DNA of 64,000 bases, from contig NC_049982.1 in the NCBI RefSeq assembly GCF_000003815.2, positions 33,330,308-33,394,307 on the forward strand, in the 5' to 3' direction. Every line of letters starts with the position of its first letter. Within the stretch, counting starts at the first letter, position 1. The notes beneath the pieces were generated by a model, which was given only the letters and a program-made list of their open reading frames with translations, was not told the origin of the DNA and searched no databases. A program made the position numbers and the translations under genes. Positions 31,583 through 42,900 of this stretch are shown here, piece by piece. This DNA comes from Branchiostoma floridae (Eukaryota; Chordata; Leptocardii; Amphioxiformes; Branchiostomatidae).

Positions 31583-34520
31583 NNNNNNNNNNNNNNNNNN
31601 NNNNNNNNNNNNNNNNNNNNNNNNNNNNNNNNNNNNNNNNNNNNNNNNNNNNNNNNNNNNNNNNNNNNNNNNNNNNNNNNNNNNNNNNNNNNNNNNNNNN
31701 NNNNNNNNNNNNNNNNNNNNNNNNNNNNNNNNNNNNNNNNNNNNNNNNNNNNNNNNNNNNNNNNNNNNNNNNNNNNNNNNNNNNNNNNNNNNNGCGCTTT
31801 TGTTCCGCAGCACGCGTTCGAACTCCGACCTCTCTCGCTGTGCCTGGACTGCCAGGAAGTGTTCTTTACTCATGACCTGGTCTTCTCGAGCTCTCTTCAA
31901 CAATTCCTCCATCTCTGCCTTCAGACGAGCCTCCTCTCTCTCCTTCTTCCGCCACTCGCGCTCGGCCTGCTCCTGGTTCCGTTTGGCTCGCAGTGCATCC
32001 TTCTCTGCCTGGAGATCTTTAGCACGTTCCTGCAAGGCTCGCAGACGTGCCACTTCCTTCTCCTTCTCCTTCTTGATGCGCTCCTGCTCCGCCTCGTACT
32101 CTGCCTCCCTCTGTGCTCTCTGCTTCTGGTACTCAATAACCTTCTGGTCAGCAAGTCTCTCCTGCTCCGCTTTTTTGGCCCTCATGTCGTCAGCCTCCTG
32201 ATTGGCTCGTTGGATCTCGACTTGGATGTCCAGCTGCTGCAGCCGTTTCCGCTCCAGCTCCTTCAGATCCTCCATCTGCAGCTTCTCCAGGTACTGCAGC
32301 ATCTGCCGAGCCTCCTGGTCCTTCTTCTCCTGGTCCAGCAGCCTATCCTCCTCGTTCTGCTGAATCTGGTCGATGATCTGCTGTTTGCCGATCAGCCTCT
32401 CCTGCTTACGTCGCAACGTGATCTCCTCCTGTAGCTTCAGGTCATTGACCCTATCCACCTCCATCATGAGATCCAGCCTCTTCTCCTCCTCAGTCAACTC
32501 CTTCTGGATCACCCCTTTCTCCAGGATCTGGGCGTCACGGATGGCGTGACACTTGGCGTTGAGGATCAACTCGTTCAGCGCCTTGATCTCGTCTTCTTGT
32601 TCCTCCTGCTGTTTCTTGGCCTTCTCCAACAAGTACTGCGCCTGTTCCTGGGCCTCCTCCTCCAGGTCATTCAGCTTCTCGTTCTGCTTGCGGTCAAGGT
32701 CCTTGACCTTCATGAAGGTCTTCCGTTGAGCACAGGCATCTATGGCCTCCTCCTTCTCCCTCTTCCTCATCTCCTCCAACCTCTCGCGTTCTTCCTTGGT
32801 CAAGACACGGGCAGCAGACTTGATCCTTGCAAACTCTCCCTATGATAAATCCCAACAAAATAAAACAACAAAATTGAGTTTCTTCACAGAAATAAGACAA
32901 CCCTCCTCAAAGGTTTTTGAAAAAGCTACATGTATATGGAACAAATATCAACAAAAATGGTTGACTGCACAACATACAGCTATAGCTACTGTCAAAGCAT
33001 CTACCGGGAATTCATAAAGCTTTGTACAAGAGAGGTGCATGTGACTATTATGTGGTACAAACTTGAAAGGACACAAACAAGTTTGTTTTTCAGATTTTTT
33101 GGTCATAAATTACAGAGTTCAGCCCCAAACAACTGCACGCTAAATCCCTTGAGCTAAAACAAAATTTTTATTTGTATTCTTTTTTATGCCATACCCGGGC
33201 CATGAAAACGTTCGATACAGGTGTTCCGGACCGTGCAATAACTTTCTGTATCACACAGGTTCGAAAGCTGTATCATACAGGCTTCCTTCGAGTAACTATT
33301 TCGAACAGGCCGAATACCCCACGGTTAAAAATTCGAATACCGGATTTGGACGTTAGAATTGCTGTTGTTACAATTTTTTGTTCAAGGATACAACATTTTC
33401 TCAACTTCTGGTGCATTTGATACCGAAACATGTGTTTTCTTATGTGAGCATGACATAAATAAAATACAATACAGTGTATTCTATATGTATAGCCGGGTCA
33501 TATGTACCGGTCTATATGTAACTTCCTCCACCTACATATATTACCTAATTGTGACCTTTCAACAGTCATGATAGAAACTAGGAAATATAACAAACATGTA
33601 CTGAGATGACAAAATCAAGTAGCCATACATTAATTAGTTCATTCAAAAAAGTTCGGTAAGAAATATCAGGATGTTTAAAGTGGCAAACTACAATTTGCAC
33701 AACGACCTTCTCTTTTTACTTTTGGAGACAGGATATTGCCCTCACCTGATGTAGTATAATGGACTGTCCGGAGGGGTCCTCCATGGGGACTATCAGGTTC
33801 CTTATGAGGTCCTTAGTGATGACCTGAATGGTCTCCCTCCCCGCCTTCTTACTCTTGTTGTTACCTGAGGACAGCCTGTCAACAACAATTAAGAAACTGT
33901 TATAAAAGTGTATCATTGGTGTAACATGTGGAGAGGCTGTAGAGGAAACTGTTAGTGACAACGTGCAGGAAACATCATAAAAACATTTTATTTTGGACTT
34001 TGGAATCGTATGAGTGGGTTACAAACACCAGGCTCTAGGGAAGACTGCCTTCTTGACATTGCATTGTGCGATCTACAGTGGGGTATCCATATGATGTGAT
34101 ACATTACATGATGATCTTAATAATTCATGGCAACAAGAGAGTTATACATGTACAATCATCGCAGTCTGATCACAAGAAATTGTAATAAATAATTGATGAA
34201 CGTCATAACCGATGTAGTGTCCACCAGTGATTTCTTCGTTTTCGTTGTTGCAGCGATCGATGCAGACATCTACAAGATAGACAACTATAAACGTTACAAC
34301 ATTATTTCAAGTATACATGCCTTCGATCAGTTTGCAGTTCTTCCTCAAACGGTGACCCACCACCTCTGCCATTGGTCTGCTGTGTTTTCTTCGTGGAGCC
34401 AAAGAGAGTTTCGTCCACGGTGGAGCCACCAGGATTGACGGTCCTGTAGCGCCTGCTCGCCGCCCGTCTGGAGCCCGCGCTTCCCAGCGACGAGGCCGAA
34501 CCAACCGAACTTCCAGGCAT
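31497..34520 (-). CDS. CFAP45: CFAP45 (CCDC19), ciliary microtubule inner protein
   Basis: CFAP45 is a long coiled-coil protein bound inside the B-tubule of axonemal doublet microtubules in motile cilia and sperm tails. Exons on the minus strand are 34520-34364, 33864-33746, 32839-31794 (cut by an N gap) and 31582-31497; the first three join in phase. The protein starts MPGSSVGSASSLGSAGS, has RRYRTVNPGGSTVDETLFGS, then DLIRNLIVPMEDPSGQSII, LNAKCHAIRDAQILEK and YEAEQERIKKEKEKEVARL, all matching human CFAP45 in order, and ends GVPEKYCAEVERKINQPAG then LEKFIL. With ~85 missing residues it would be about 550 long, the normal size. An RFX X-box lies ~150 bp upstream. Confidence 0.95.
31583..31793. 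other. Assembly gap (211 N) inside CFAP45
   Basis: The coding frame right of the gap and the C-terminal frame left of it are not in register with 211 bases, so the gap length is only an estimate (about 255 nt would fit the human protein if no intron is present). Confidence 1.
31794..32839 (-). CDS. CFAP45: CFAP45 exon 3, main coiled coil
   Basis: It starts GEFARIKSAARVLTKEER and runs for ~348 codons of Glu/Lys/Arg/Gln-rich heptad sequence to ERSEFERVLRNKS at the gap edge. The plus-strand open frames opposite it are shadows. The 5' end is the acceptor CATAG at 32840-32841. Confidence 0.95.
33746..33864 (-). CDS. CFAP45: CFAP45 exon 2
   Basis: It runs from NNKSKKAGRETIQVITKDL to EDPSGQSIILHQ, the conserved N-terminal block. 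The acceptor CTCAG was chosen over a closer-to-consensus ACAG 11 nt earlier because only it keeps the frame. The donor is CAG then GTGAGG, phase 0. Confidence 0.9.
34364..34520 (-). CDS. CFAP45: CFAP45 exon 1
   Basis: Fifty-two codons plus one base; the ATG at 34520 opens MPGSSVGSASSLGSAG and the exon contains the conserved VDETLFGS. The donor is AGAG then GTGGTG. Joining to exon 2 makes a glycine codon and keeps the frame. Human CFAP45 has a further ~30 residues here, so a small extra exon in the 500-bp intron cannot be excluded. Confidence 0.87.
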
Positions 34521-34670
34521 TCTTCAACAAGAAAACTGTGCTTAACGACCACAGATGTTACCGAAATCGGTCGGGAAAGACTGGGAACCACAGAAATCAC
34601 ACCCGCTTCTTTCCAGACGAAGTTTACAAAATGGAGGACACAGCTGCTTCGCGCAGATTATTTGCATCCC

Positions 34671-34684
34671 GTCTCCATGGTGAC
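34671..34684. promoter_or_regulatory. CFAP45: RFX X-box of CFAP45
   Basis: GTCTCCATGGTGAC fits the consensus RYYNYYWWRRNRAC at every position and sits 150 bp upstream of the CFAP45 ATG, the usual distance for genes of motile cilia controlled by RFX factors. Confidence 0.7.
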
Positions 34685-34941
34685 CGTCGCCAAACAAAAA
34701 CAGTAGAGGGCGATAGCACAGCGTGAACGGGAGAAGGGTTAATTTTGTTCTAGAAAATTTTTGGAGGGATTAAAACAACTATCAGCTTTGATAACCACAT
34801 ACATATAGTTAAGTTGATTCAATAAACTATCTTTACAGCAGAAAGTACCTTTCAGTCATTTTCATGACACTCTGCAAACATGAGGTCATTACGTTTCGAT
34901 GCCCTCCATAACAACGAGAGGGAAAGGAAATGACGCAAGCC

Positions 34942-35107
34942 TACTCTCCAAGCAGAAGTTGGTGGGGGGGAAGTTTATGACTTTTTCTAATATCTCTCGT
35001 TTCCTGTCATCATCATCATCGTTTCCTGTCCGCACTCGCCAAGCTGACAAAAAACGGGAGACATGAGAAAAAAAGTAACAATCTTCCCCACCAACCTCTG
35101 GTAGGAG
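34942..35107. mobile_element. TCTCCAAGCAGA-type MITE, diverged
   Basis: Left end TACTCTCCAAGCAGAAGTTG with GTGGGG, right end CCCCACCAACCTCTGG then TAGGAGATA. The arms pair over ~25 bp with mismatches. No clear target duplication, as expected of an older copy. Confidence 0.65.
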
Positions 35108-35109
35108 AT

Positions 35110-36000
35110 AATAACCCAAGTCTACCAGCCAGTTAGGTCCGGGCTTTGTGGCTTCTCCAAGAAGGCTTTGTTGATCAGACGATGCAATGTTGCCGTGGTG
35201 GAATAAATCTCCTCTGCCGGCAAAACTCGTTCCCCAGCTTATAAATATGATACTATCTTATGCCACCACGATAACAGCTGGGATATTAGACTACTTTACC
35301 ATATTTCCTTTTTGTAATTTTGTATTATGCTGATTTTTATGTTGGACAGAACAAGGAGGTAACCTCCTTGGACAGAACAAATTCTCATGGCGGACAAGGC
35401 ACTTCCTGTTACAAGTCCTGGGCATGTTTGTTCTGTCAAGGTTCACTCGCAAAGCAGAAACAGTTTTTTTACACAGTCTTTCTCATCTGCTGACGTTTCG
35501 CTGACTACTAACCTTTTTTTTACGACCGACCCCCCCAATATTTTTATGAAAAAATCTGAGAAGCAAGAAATTAGATTGGTGTGGCCTTGGCACATGTTAG
35601 AAACATCAGTAGACTTCAAAGACTAGCACCAGGAAATGGCAGACGTGATAGGTGGATAGACTGCAGAGCCAAAAGACTGAAATCCCATAATAACTTATTT
35701 GTCCCTACTTAAATTCTTCTTTTTTTTCATCCAGCTGACATGTCTGCTTGGAGACTAACGTTATTAATTTGACAATCATGCATTATTTTTCCTATTTTCA
35801 TTAAATTTGGAGTCTGCACAGAATATCATCCATAAAATTTACATGCTGCAGTCTCCAATGACAGCTAATGTTACTGACAGAAATGTTCAAGCAGATGTTG
35901 GGATTATGATTTTGTGTGTGAGTGTGTGACCATGATTTGATATTGCTTGTGTTAATAACCTTGATATTTGGTACTAGTGTGTGGGTAAGTGTTGATAAGA
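35110..36000. other. No gene recognised; solo transposon ends
   Basis: It contains a palindrome ACAAGGAGGTAACCTCCTTG (~35350), an ATTAGATTGGTGTGGCCT end (~35572-35590) like the 19511 element, and TCTGCTTGGAGACTA (~35742-35756), a lone TCTCCAAGCAGA-type end. An open frame from 35387 (MADKALPVTSPGH) runs into that repeat and is not supported as a gene. Confidence 0.55.
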
Positions 36001-36690
36001 CCCCCAACATCTTGCTATGGCACTATAGTGGAACATCTGGTGTTGTTTTGTCATGTTCTGGACATACTATGATTTTTGAGTGGTAAGCACATAGCTCTTG
36101 GGAGGTTTTGGCCACCTGTAGTGCCCTTGAAGCTAGTGCAGGGGCCCATTTTAAAAAAAAGAAAATAACTCAAGAAGGAGACAGTAATGATTTTTTGTAT
36201 GTAATATTAGATATGTAGGAATGGTGCAAGAATGGATAAAGTTACACTGCATTATTGTATTTTCAAGACTACAGGTAGAGGGCCATTTGATCTCTGCACC
36301 TGTGAGCAGAATTGGCTGTTCGAATAGCGATGTTAGCGCCCATTTGTGGTGTGAGGACCATTAAAAAAGGAGATGAATTGTGTTCAGGAATATGAGACCT
36401 CCAAACGTATCATTATTGTGTCCTTATATTCTCTGGAGTGTTCCCTTGCTCCAAATGTCCTGACAGTGTGTTTGTGCTTCTCCTGACAAACTCTCGAATT
36501 GTGGCGGTATTTCAAAAGAACAAGGAATTTAACATCTCACCCCTTAGTGATGATTATGTCTCATGCTATATAAACAGATCAGGACCCACTGCCTTCCATG
36601 ATAGGACTCTGAAAATAGGTAACTCAGAAAGATACATTGATAAATATCAACTAGGCAAATGATACTCTGCTAATTAGCATAATTAATGAG
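36000..36690. repeat. Diverged copy of the octamer-containing repeat
   Basis: TGTTCTGGACATACTATGAT, TTTTTGAGTGGTA, CCATGATAGGACTCTG and GCATAATTAATGAGAAAA follow the same order as in 10780-11190. Confidence 0.6.
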
Positions 36691-36699
36691 AAAAGATAT

Positions 36700-38640
36700 C
36701 TTCATAATCTGCTGTTTTGTCTTGGACTGTGGTGTAGGTCTCTTGAAGAAAAAGAATTATGGACCTGTGTTCTTCAGAGTTTTATCATTAGAAAGAAACT
36801 CAGTCCCTTTCTAAACCATTCACACATATGCAAACTAAACATGCACAATCATGCCCAATGAATCTGACTATGTGAAAACGGTGCGATCTACATCATATAT
36901 TCTTGCTCAACTACTTCACCCATTTTGACATGTACAGAGCGTGGAATGTGACATTATTTTATCAATACTGACAGTTATTTTCACAGACTCATTAAAAATG
37001 AAAAACTATTGTAGCATTTGTAAGATGAAAGATATCAGCAAGCACCACCGTACAAAGGCTACAGTACTCTGGTAACATATGCAATACTTATTTAAATAGC
37101 TAATCATAGATGCTACAAATTAATGGAAAACTTGATTTGTTGTCTTTCTGCCACAATTACAGCCAAGTTACTTCTTCTATAGGGTCCCCGATACATGTAG
37201 AGAATGACACAAATGAAATTCACATCCCTACCTACATGTATAAGGTCGTGCATATAGATCTGAACCAAAATATGCTGAAATCTATATGCTGAATATATGC
37301 CAAAAAACACACCACATTTTCAATAAAGGTTAGCATAATTACTTCTATAATGTGTTAATATCTACTGGTAATTTTCTCAAGACTGTCAAGCCTGGAGAAA
37401 TACTTGAGCATATCTATTGCACGCAAAGAACTTTCCATTATGCCCATATCTACATATATATATATCTGTACACACACATACACACGGATCCATCACCATG
37501 TACAACTAGCATGACAAGTTTGAAACAATGTATTCTATAAAAGCAATAAAGCCTTTAATGGCGAAGTGCAAAAAAAACAGGCGTGAAGTATGTAACAATG
37601 ACAAAAAGCACATGAAAGTTAGCAGCTTCCACCTCTTTTTGTTCTTCTTACTAGGTTATTTGTCCTTCAAGGCGTCTTCAACCTTTCCGTGTGCTGTCAA
37701 TATTGGCACTTTGAACTGTTGATGGAACATGGCGCTTGTAGCTGAGCCAGGCAAGCAACAGCTCCCTTGCAAAAGCTAGCATTTTCTTAATGTTCGTAAA
37801 AATGAATATTCATGTAGTTCCTCTTGTGGTTTGGTTAAGCTATTTTGTTTCTGGACTGAGCAGTTTCAGCAAGCTATCTTTTGCAGAAGACTTAATTCAT
37901 GGCTCAGCTACCAAGCTGTGATATACATACCAATTAAATAAGGCTGGAAGACCCACGCTTCAAACATGTTTCACCTCACTAAATATTGCAACGATGTATT
38001 GCAGTCACGTATTCCCATTCTGTATCAGCTTCTCTACCACTACACGGTCCCTGAACATCAGTGGTAAGTAAAGCCTGCTTGATGTCATGTGCCAATGGTA
38101 TTAACATTCGGTTCAACCCTAGCACAAAAGTTTGGATACTTGATATCTCCATCGTTACTTTTTTCAAATGTATCACACATGTATATCATTGAAAAGCTTA
38201 ATATGTATTGTCCTTTACAGTACCTCCTCATGTGACTTTACCTGGTCAGTTGATATGAGGGACTCATAGAGAAAAACTGCAGAAATTCCCAGTGTCTGAA
38301 GTTAGCAGGGAAATTTTGGCACTTTGGGGAGTGACCCGGCCCATTCATTAATTGATCCTAGTGCTCATTGTACAAAATCATGATCATTACAAATGAGGTA
38401 TTACTTTAACGGCTACCAAAGACTTAAATGCTAATATCAGGGAAGTTTCAGCACTTTTTTCACCATCCAGAAGCTTGATCCATAACTGTGTCATCATAAC
38501 AATGGGGTATAGTTGTAAAGGCCAATATATAACGTTACCCTTTCATATAATCCACAATACAGTGCAACTGACAAAGTAGCAAGTTGAAGATTTTGGTTGT
38601 GAAGAAAGAAAATCATGTTATTCAGTGATTTTCCAACTTT
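36700..38640. other. AT-rich stretch, no gene recognised
   Basis: No exon, repeat family or RNA gene could be supported on either strand. A short (TA)n run lies near 37450-37465. Confidence 0.5.
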
Positions 38641-38642
38641 AT

Positions 38643-39044
38643 AAAAAAAAGGATATACATGTAGCAGTATTCTTTTACACAACCAGTCAATCTCACCTAG
38701 CTGATGTTTCCATGTCTGTCAGATATCTTCCTCAGAGCTTCTACTGGAGTTCTGCTTCTCGCTGCAATATATAGTCAACGTAGGTGGTGCAGTGAGAACA
38801 CAATCCCAAATGTGGCTGAGTTTGCACCCCCCCCTCGTCCCGTTTCTTTACTGGGTTGACGTCATTATCCGGACAGCTTCTCAGAAGCCTTCTTTAATCC
38901 AATGGATGCGTCTGTTGCCTTCTCTATCTATTATCATGGCCCCCTCAATGTCAAAGAAGCTCAGAGGAAGATATCTGACAGACATCGAAACATCAGTTAA
39001 GGTGAGATCAACTGGTTGTGTAAAAGAAAACTGCTATATCCTAT
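38643..39044. mobile_element. Foldback element with ~90-bp arms
   Basis: TGTCTGTCAGATATCTTCCT with TCAGAGCTTCT on the left is inverted in AGAAGCTCAGAGGAAGATAT and CTGACAGACATCGAAACATC on the right; the pairing extends out through ACACAACCAGT. The interior is about 210 bp and includes TTGACGTCATTATCC. Confidence 0.75.
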
Positions 39045-39843
39045 GATCTACCAACCCGAAATTATTTATGGATTGATGAAACTTATGGAAGATGTGATTA
39101 AGGATATTTTGTGTTAGGTTTACTGGTATACTAGTATGCATTTGTTACAACATAGTTCTGCAACAGCTGTAGGCCACAATCAATGCAAACAAGTCCAACC
39201 TCTCCCCTGGTAAAAACAACTCATCAAAGATTTGTTCAGCAACCAATATTGACAAATTATCAAATTTCAGACTTAGTTGTCTGTTTTGTTGATCATGATT
39301 CTTTAGACACTTATAAAAAGGTGAATTGGTTATCAAGAAATTAATCACAGAAGATGAATGTTATATCCCTTAGCAGCTTCACATCCTTTCTATGTGAGAT
39401 TCTGTGATTAGATGTCAGGATGTAGGTAAGTACAGATGTGTGCATCACGTTCCTGACTATTGTTTGCAGTATGTAGAACAAATATCAGTATACGTGTTTC
39501 TTTTTGCAGACCGCATGATTCAAACACTCATAATCATTACCATTATGAATTATAGATGATTTAAGTTTTTGATTATTTTTCAAAACCTTGCAGAAAATGG
39601 GGGAGGCTTTGATGTTGTGTTCATAGTTTTTGGATCACCATCTTTCTTTTTTTGATGCCAACTTTTCCTGTGGTTTTTGATGGTGATTTTCCTTTAATTT
39701 TATCTGTTTCTATTTCCTTGGTAGCTCCTTTTGTTGTAGTCTCTTTGCAAGCTTTCTCTCTTGTAGGTAATTTTGGTGGGGTTGGTGCGACCAGGGGTCC
39801 TCCCAGGTTGTGTTTGGTGTCCCTTGCAGAAGGTGCCTGTTGG

Positions 39844-39909
39844 TTAAGTGTTGGTCTTTCTGCGAAGTGATCTTGTTCTGGCATAGATGGGACCTTTTCT
39901 GGGATGCTC
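39844..39909 (-). CDS. REEP: REEP last exon
   Basis: Acceptor TTGTTGCAG, then [20 protein letters not shown] with T and TAA at 39844. The basic RTRSLRRKT end resembles the VRTRKKT ends of vertebrate REEP1/2/4. Another frame of the same exon stays open much longer (to 39621). Confidence 0.68.
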   Translation of the reverse strand, partial: EHPRKGPIYARTRSLRRKTNT

Positions 39910-42900
39910 CTGCAACAAAAGTTTCACATTACACACCAGAAGTTTGCATAAGAAGAACAGTGTTATATCATTGTAGCACTACTTGGCTGGGCATACATTG
40001 TAATTGTAAAAAGTTAGATGTATCTACTAGTAGTTTTGAGTAACATAATTGTCTAGATTTACAACTACGGCAAAAGAAATGCTGAATAAAGGAACAAGGA
40101 TACCGTAATAAAATACTAGATATGATGATAAATTGTGCAACTAAATCTGGCTGTTGTTTTTGTACTTAATCTGAAAGATAAGTAGTAAGATATGCAAAAT
40201 TCACATTCACATTCTACAAACAAAATTGAATTATGACATGCTGACGATTTGCAAGCATTGAATTCAACTGCTCTCACCAGCAAGACCCATTAGCAAGCAC
40301 AACAAGAACAACCACAGTGCAAAGGCAAAGAGGCACACCACACAGTGCTACATGTAGGTATGTCACAGCATGTGCAGACAACCAGGGGAAGGACTTACTG
40401 TTGTTTCAGTCTTAGGAATCTCGGATCTCCTACGCTGCATGCGCAAAGTGACAGACCAAGGAAAAAGTTGCAAAGAAACCATCTCAAGGAGAGGTGGTTA
40501 TCATGACTTCCCATTCTGGGACTGGTGTTGTCTCATATTTGTGGTCAGGACTTTCACTTGTTACTGTCGTAGCTACATTTCAAAGTGAGGTAAGTGGGGC
40601 AAACCTTAAATGTGGTCATCACCTCAAGGTGTAGGGGTTCATTTTCTCTTTGTGCACATCTGGTACTGTATCTTTTGTCATCCCCACTAACTTAATGTAT
40701 CAAATAACAGTATGTGGCTTTGAGAGTAGAGGAATATTAGATGTACCCGAGGCAATAGGAATCATTCTAAGGATTTGATCTGATGGGACTGGGGAATGAT
40801 TATACCCATTAAAAGAAAAGTGCAATGGAGGGGAGGGGGCACAGTAAGGTGTTTCTATATGCCTTTTCCTTTGTCTGACAGCATGTTTTTGCATGCATGG
40901 AAAATGAAGAAAAAATTACTTGGTACAAGGGCATGGTAGGTTGTATAATGTACATCCTCAAAAATTTAACTGGCTATATTCTTGCCATGGCCATTCTGTC
41001 TGACAAAGTGTGGCTGACAAAACTGGACCTTCAACAAAGCCCTTGGACAATTTAAAGAAAACGTTCAAGTGCAAAACATTGACCAACAGAAATAAGGTCA
41101 GCATTACCATCCCATATGTCAAGGGAATTTCAGAAAAACTCAGACGAATCTTCCAAAGCTTCAACATTGCCACTTACTTCAAACCTTACTTACCCCTCTG
41201 GCACAAACTGGTACATCCAAAAGACAGACCTCGGAAAGGTATCTAGGGCAAATCAATGTACAGACTCAAATGTGACCAACTGCAAACACAAACATTGGCA
41301 AGACTAGCTGGCCACTAAAAGAAAGGTACAAAAAACATTTCAAACCTAGTGCTATCGGCTCCTCTACCATTCTCTACCACCTACAACACAAACAGGGATA
41401 CTCTTTCCATTCCCAATCTAACGTAGTAACGGTATCCTAGACCTTGAACCCCGCTGGTTCTAACGGGGAGTCAGAGAGGCTATATATGTGAGAATGTACA
41501 ATCCCACCCTCAACAGGAAAGGAGGCCTACATATGGAACTTTCTGGCACTAGGGATCTGGCGCTAGTTCCCCCTCCCCCACCAAACTTGCCAAACCTTAG
41601 CTCCTGTAATTCAAACAACTGGAGCTAATCAACTCATTTGCATACATAGTTTTAACTTGTCTTACCCTTGTTTCTTTTGTACTACTAAAAATTGTCTTCC
41701 TCTCCTTTTTGCATATTATTTCATAGTAAGGATGAACCTGTTCTCCAAATAGACCTCTTTTGCTTTAAATAATGAATTCATAGCAAGGATATGAAAACTC
41801 TCTCCAACAAAATCTTGCCAGTATCACTGACGAAAGACATCTGATGGTGTCTGAAACGTTTCCAAAATCATATCCAGTAGCTCGAGTAACTGCTATTTGG
41901 CATACTGTATTGACGTATCTTGGGAAAACCTACTTACTGACTTCCTGACTCAGCACGACAAACCTACTACGACAGATGTACATGTATACCCTCGTGTACC
42001 AAATAATGGAGACAGCCCACTTAGCAGCCCTGCACAGAGATCAGCTCCCAGATAAGCCCTCTATAGGTGATTATGGAGGGGAAGGCACCATAGCATCATC
42101 ACGTCTTGAATACAAAAAGTACCTTAGGTTTGCTACAGGTGTTTGGTAGGCTTGTGATGATGTACGTACTTTGCCTGTTATCTCCTTCTTCTTGGACTTG
42201 GTAGGAGCTGACTTGATGGGAATTTGTTCATCAGTGTCATCATCATCATCATCATCATCACCATCATCATCAATTTCCACCTGGAAAAATGTTGTCATAC
42301 TTATGTGCACCTGAACTTGTCTGGCGTTTGGGCAGGACATAGTGCTTTTTCTATACACAAATTTCAACACATCCAATAGCAGGTAGATAGGTCACATTGT
42401 GCATATTTTTATTTTCTTTTAAAATCACACAAAACATTTATGTTGTGTTTGCTGATTTGTACTGCTATTACCTAGCTATTTGATGTAAAATCCCATTCCC
42501 TTTATATACATGCTTCCACCTGAATCTTTAAAAAAAAATTGAAAAAAGGAAAAAGCTTTCAAGTGGGGGTTACCACGTACTTGGAAGGGCTTTACTGATT
42601 TCCTGGACTTGCTGGAAGCCTGTTTCCGACTTGTCTCCTGTAACAGGTCATTTCATGTAACAGTTCTGTAACTTTTGTCTTTAGGTGCTTTATCTTACAA
42701 TAGGTCAACAAAACTAACATAACTTGTTGCTCAAAATTCATCTTGGACATTTGGGGGACTTGCATTAAAACAAAGGAGAAAACTTTTTTGATGGTGATTA
42801 CTACATGGATATGAAACAATGACTAAAATCTGCTGCACAATCATTCTGACAGGTATCCTCTCTGTAAAGCACAGTTATGGCTGTTCAACAACTCAAAAGG

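Noticed and set aside
31504-32845. Plus-strand open frames of up to 224 codons opposite CFAP45
   Set aside because: Shadows of the Glu/Lys-rich minus-strand coiled coil; Leu/Ser-rich and without splice support.
35387-35626. Gene starting MADKALPVTSPGH
   Set aside because: The frame runs into a known dispersed repeat end (ATTAGATTGGTGTGGCC) and has no splice or domain support.
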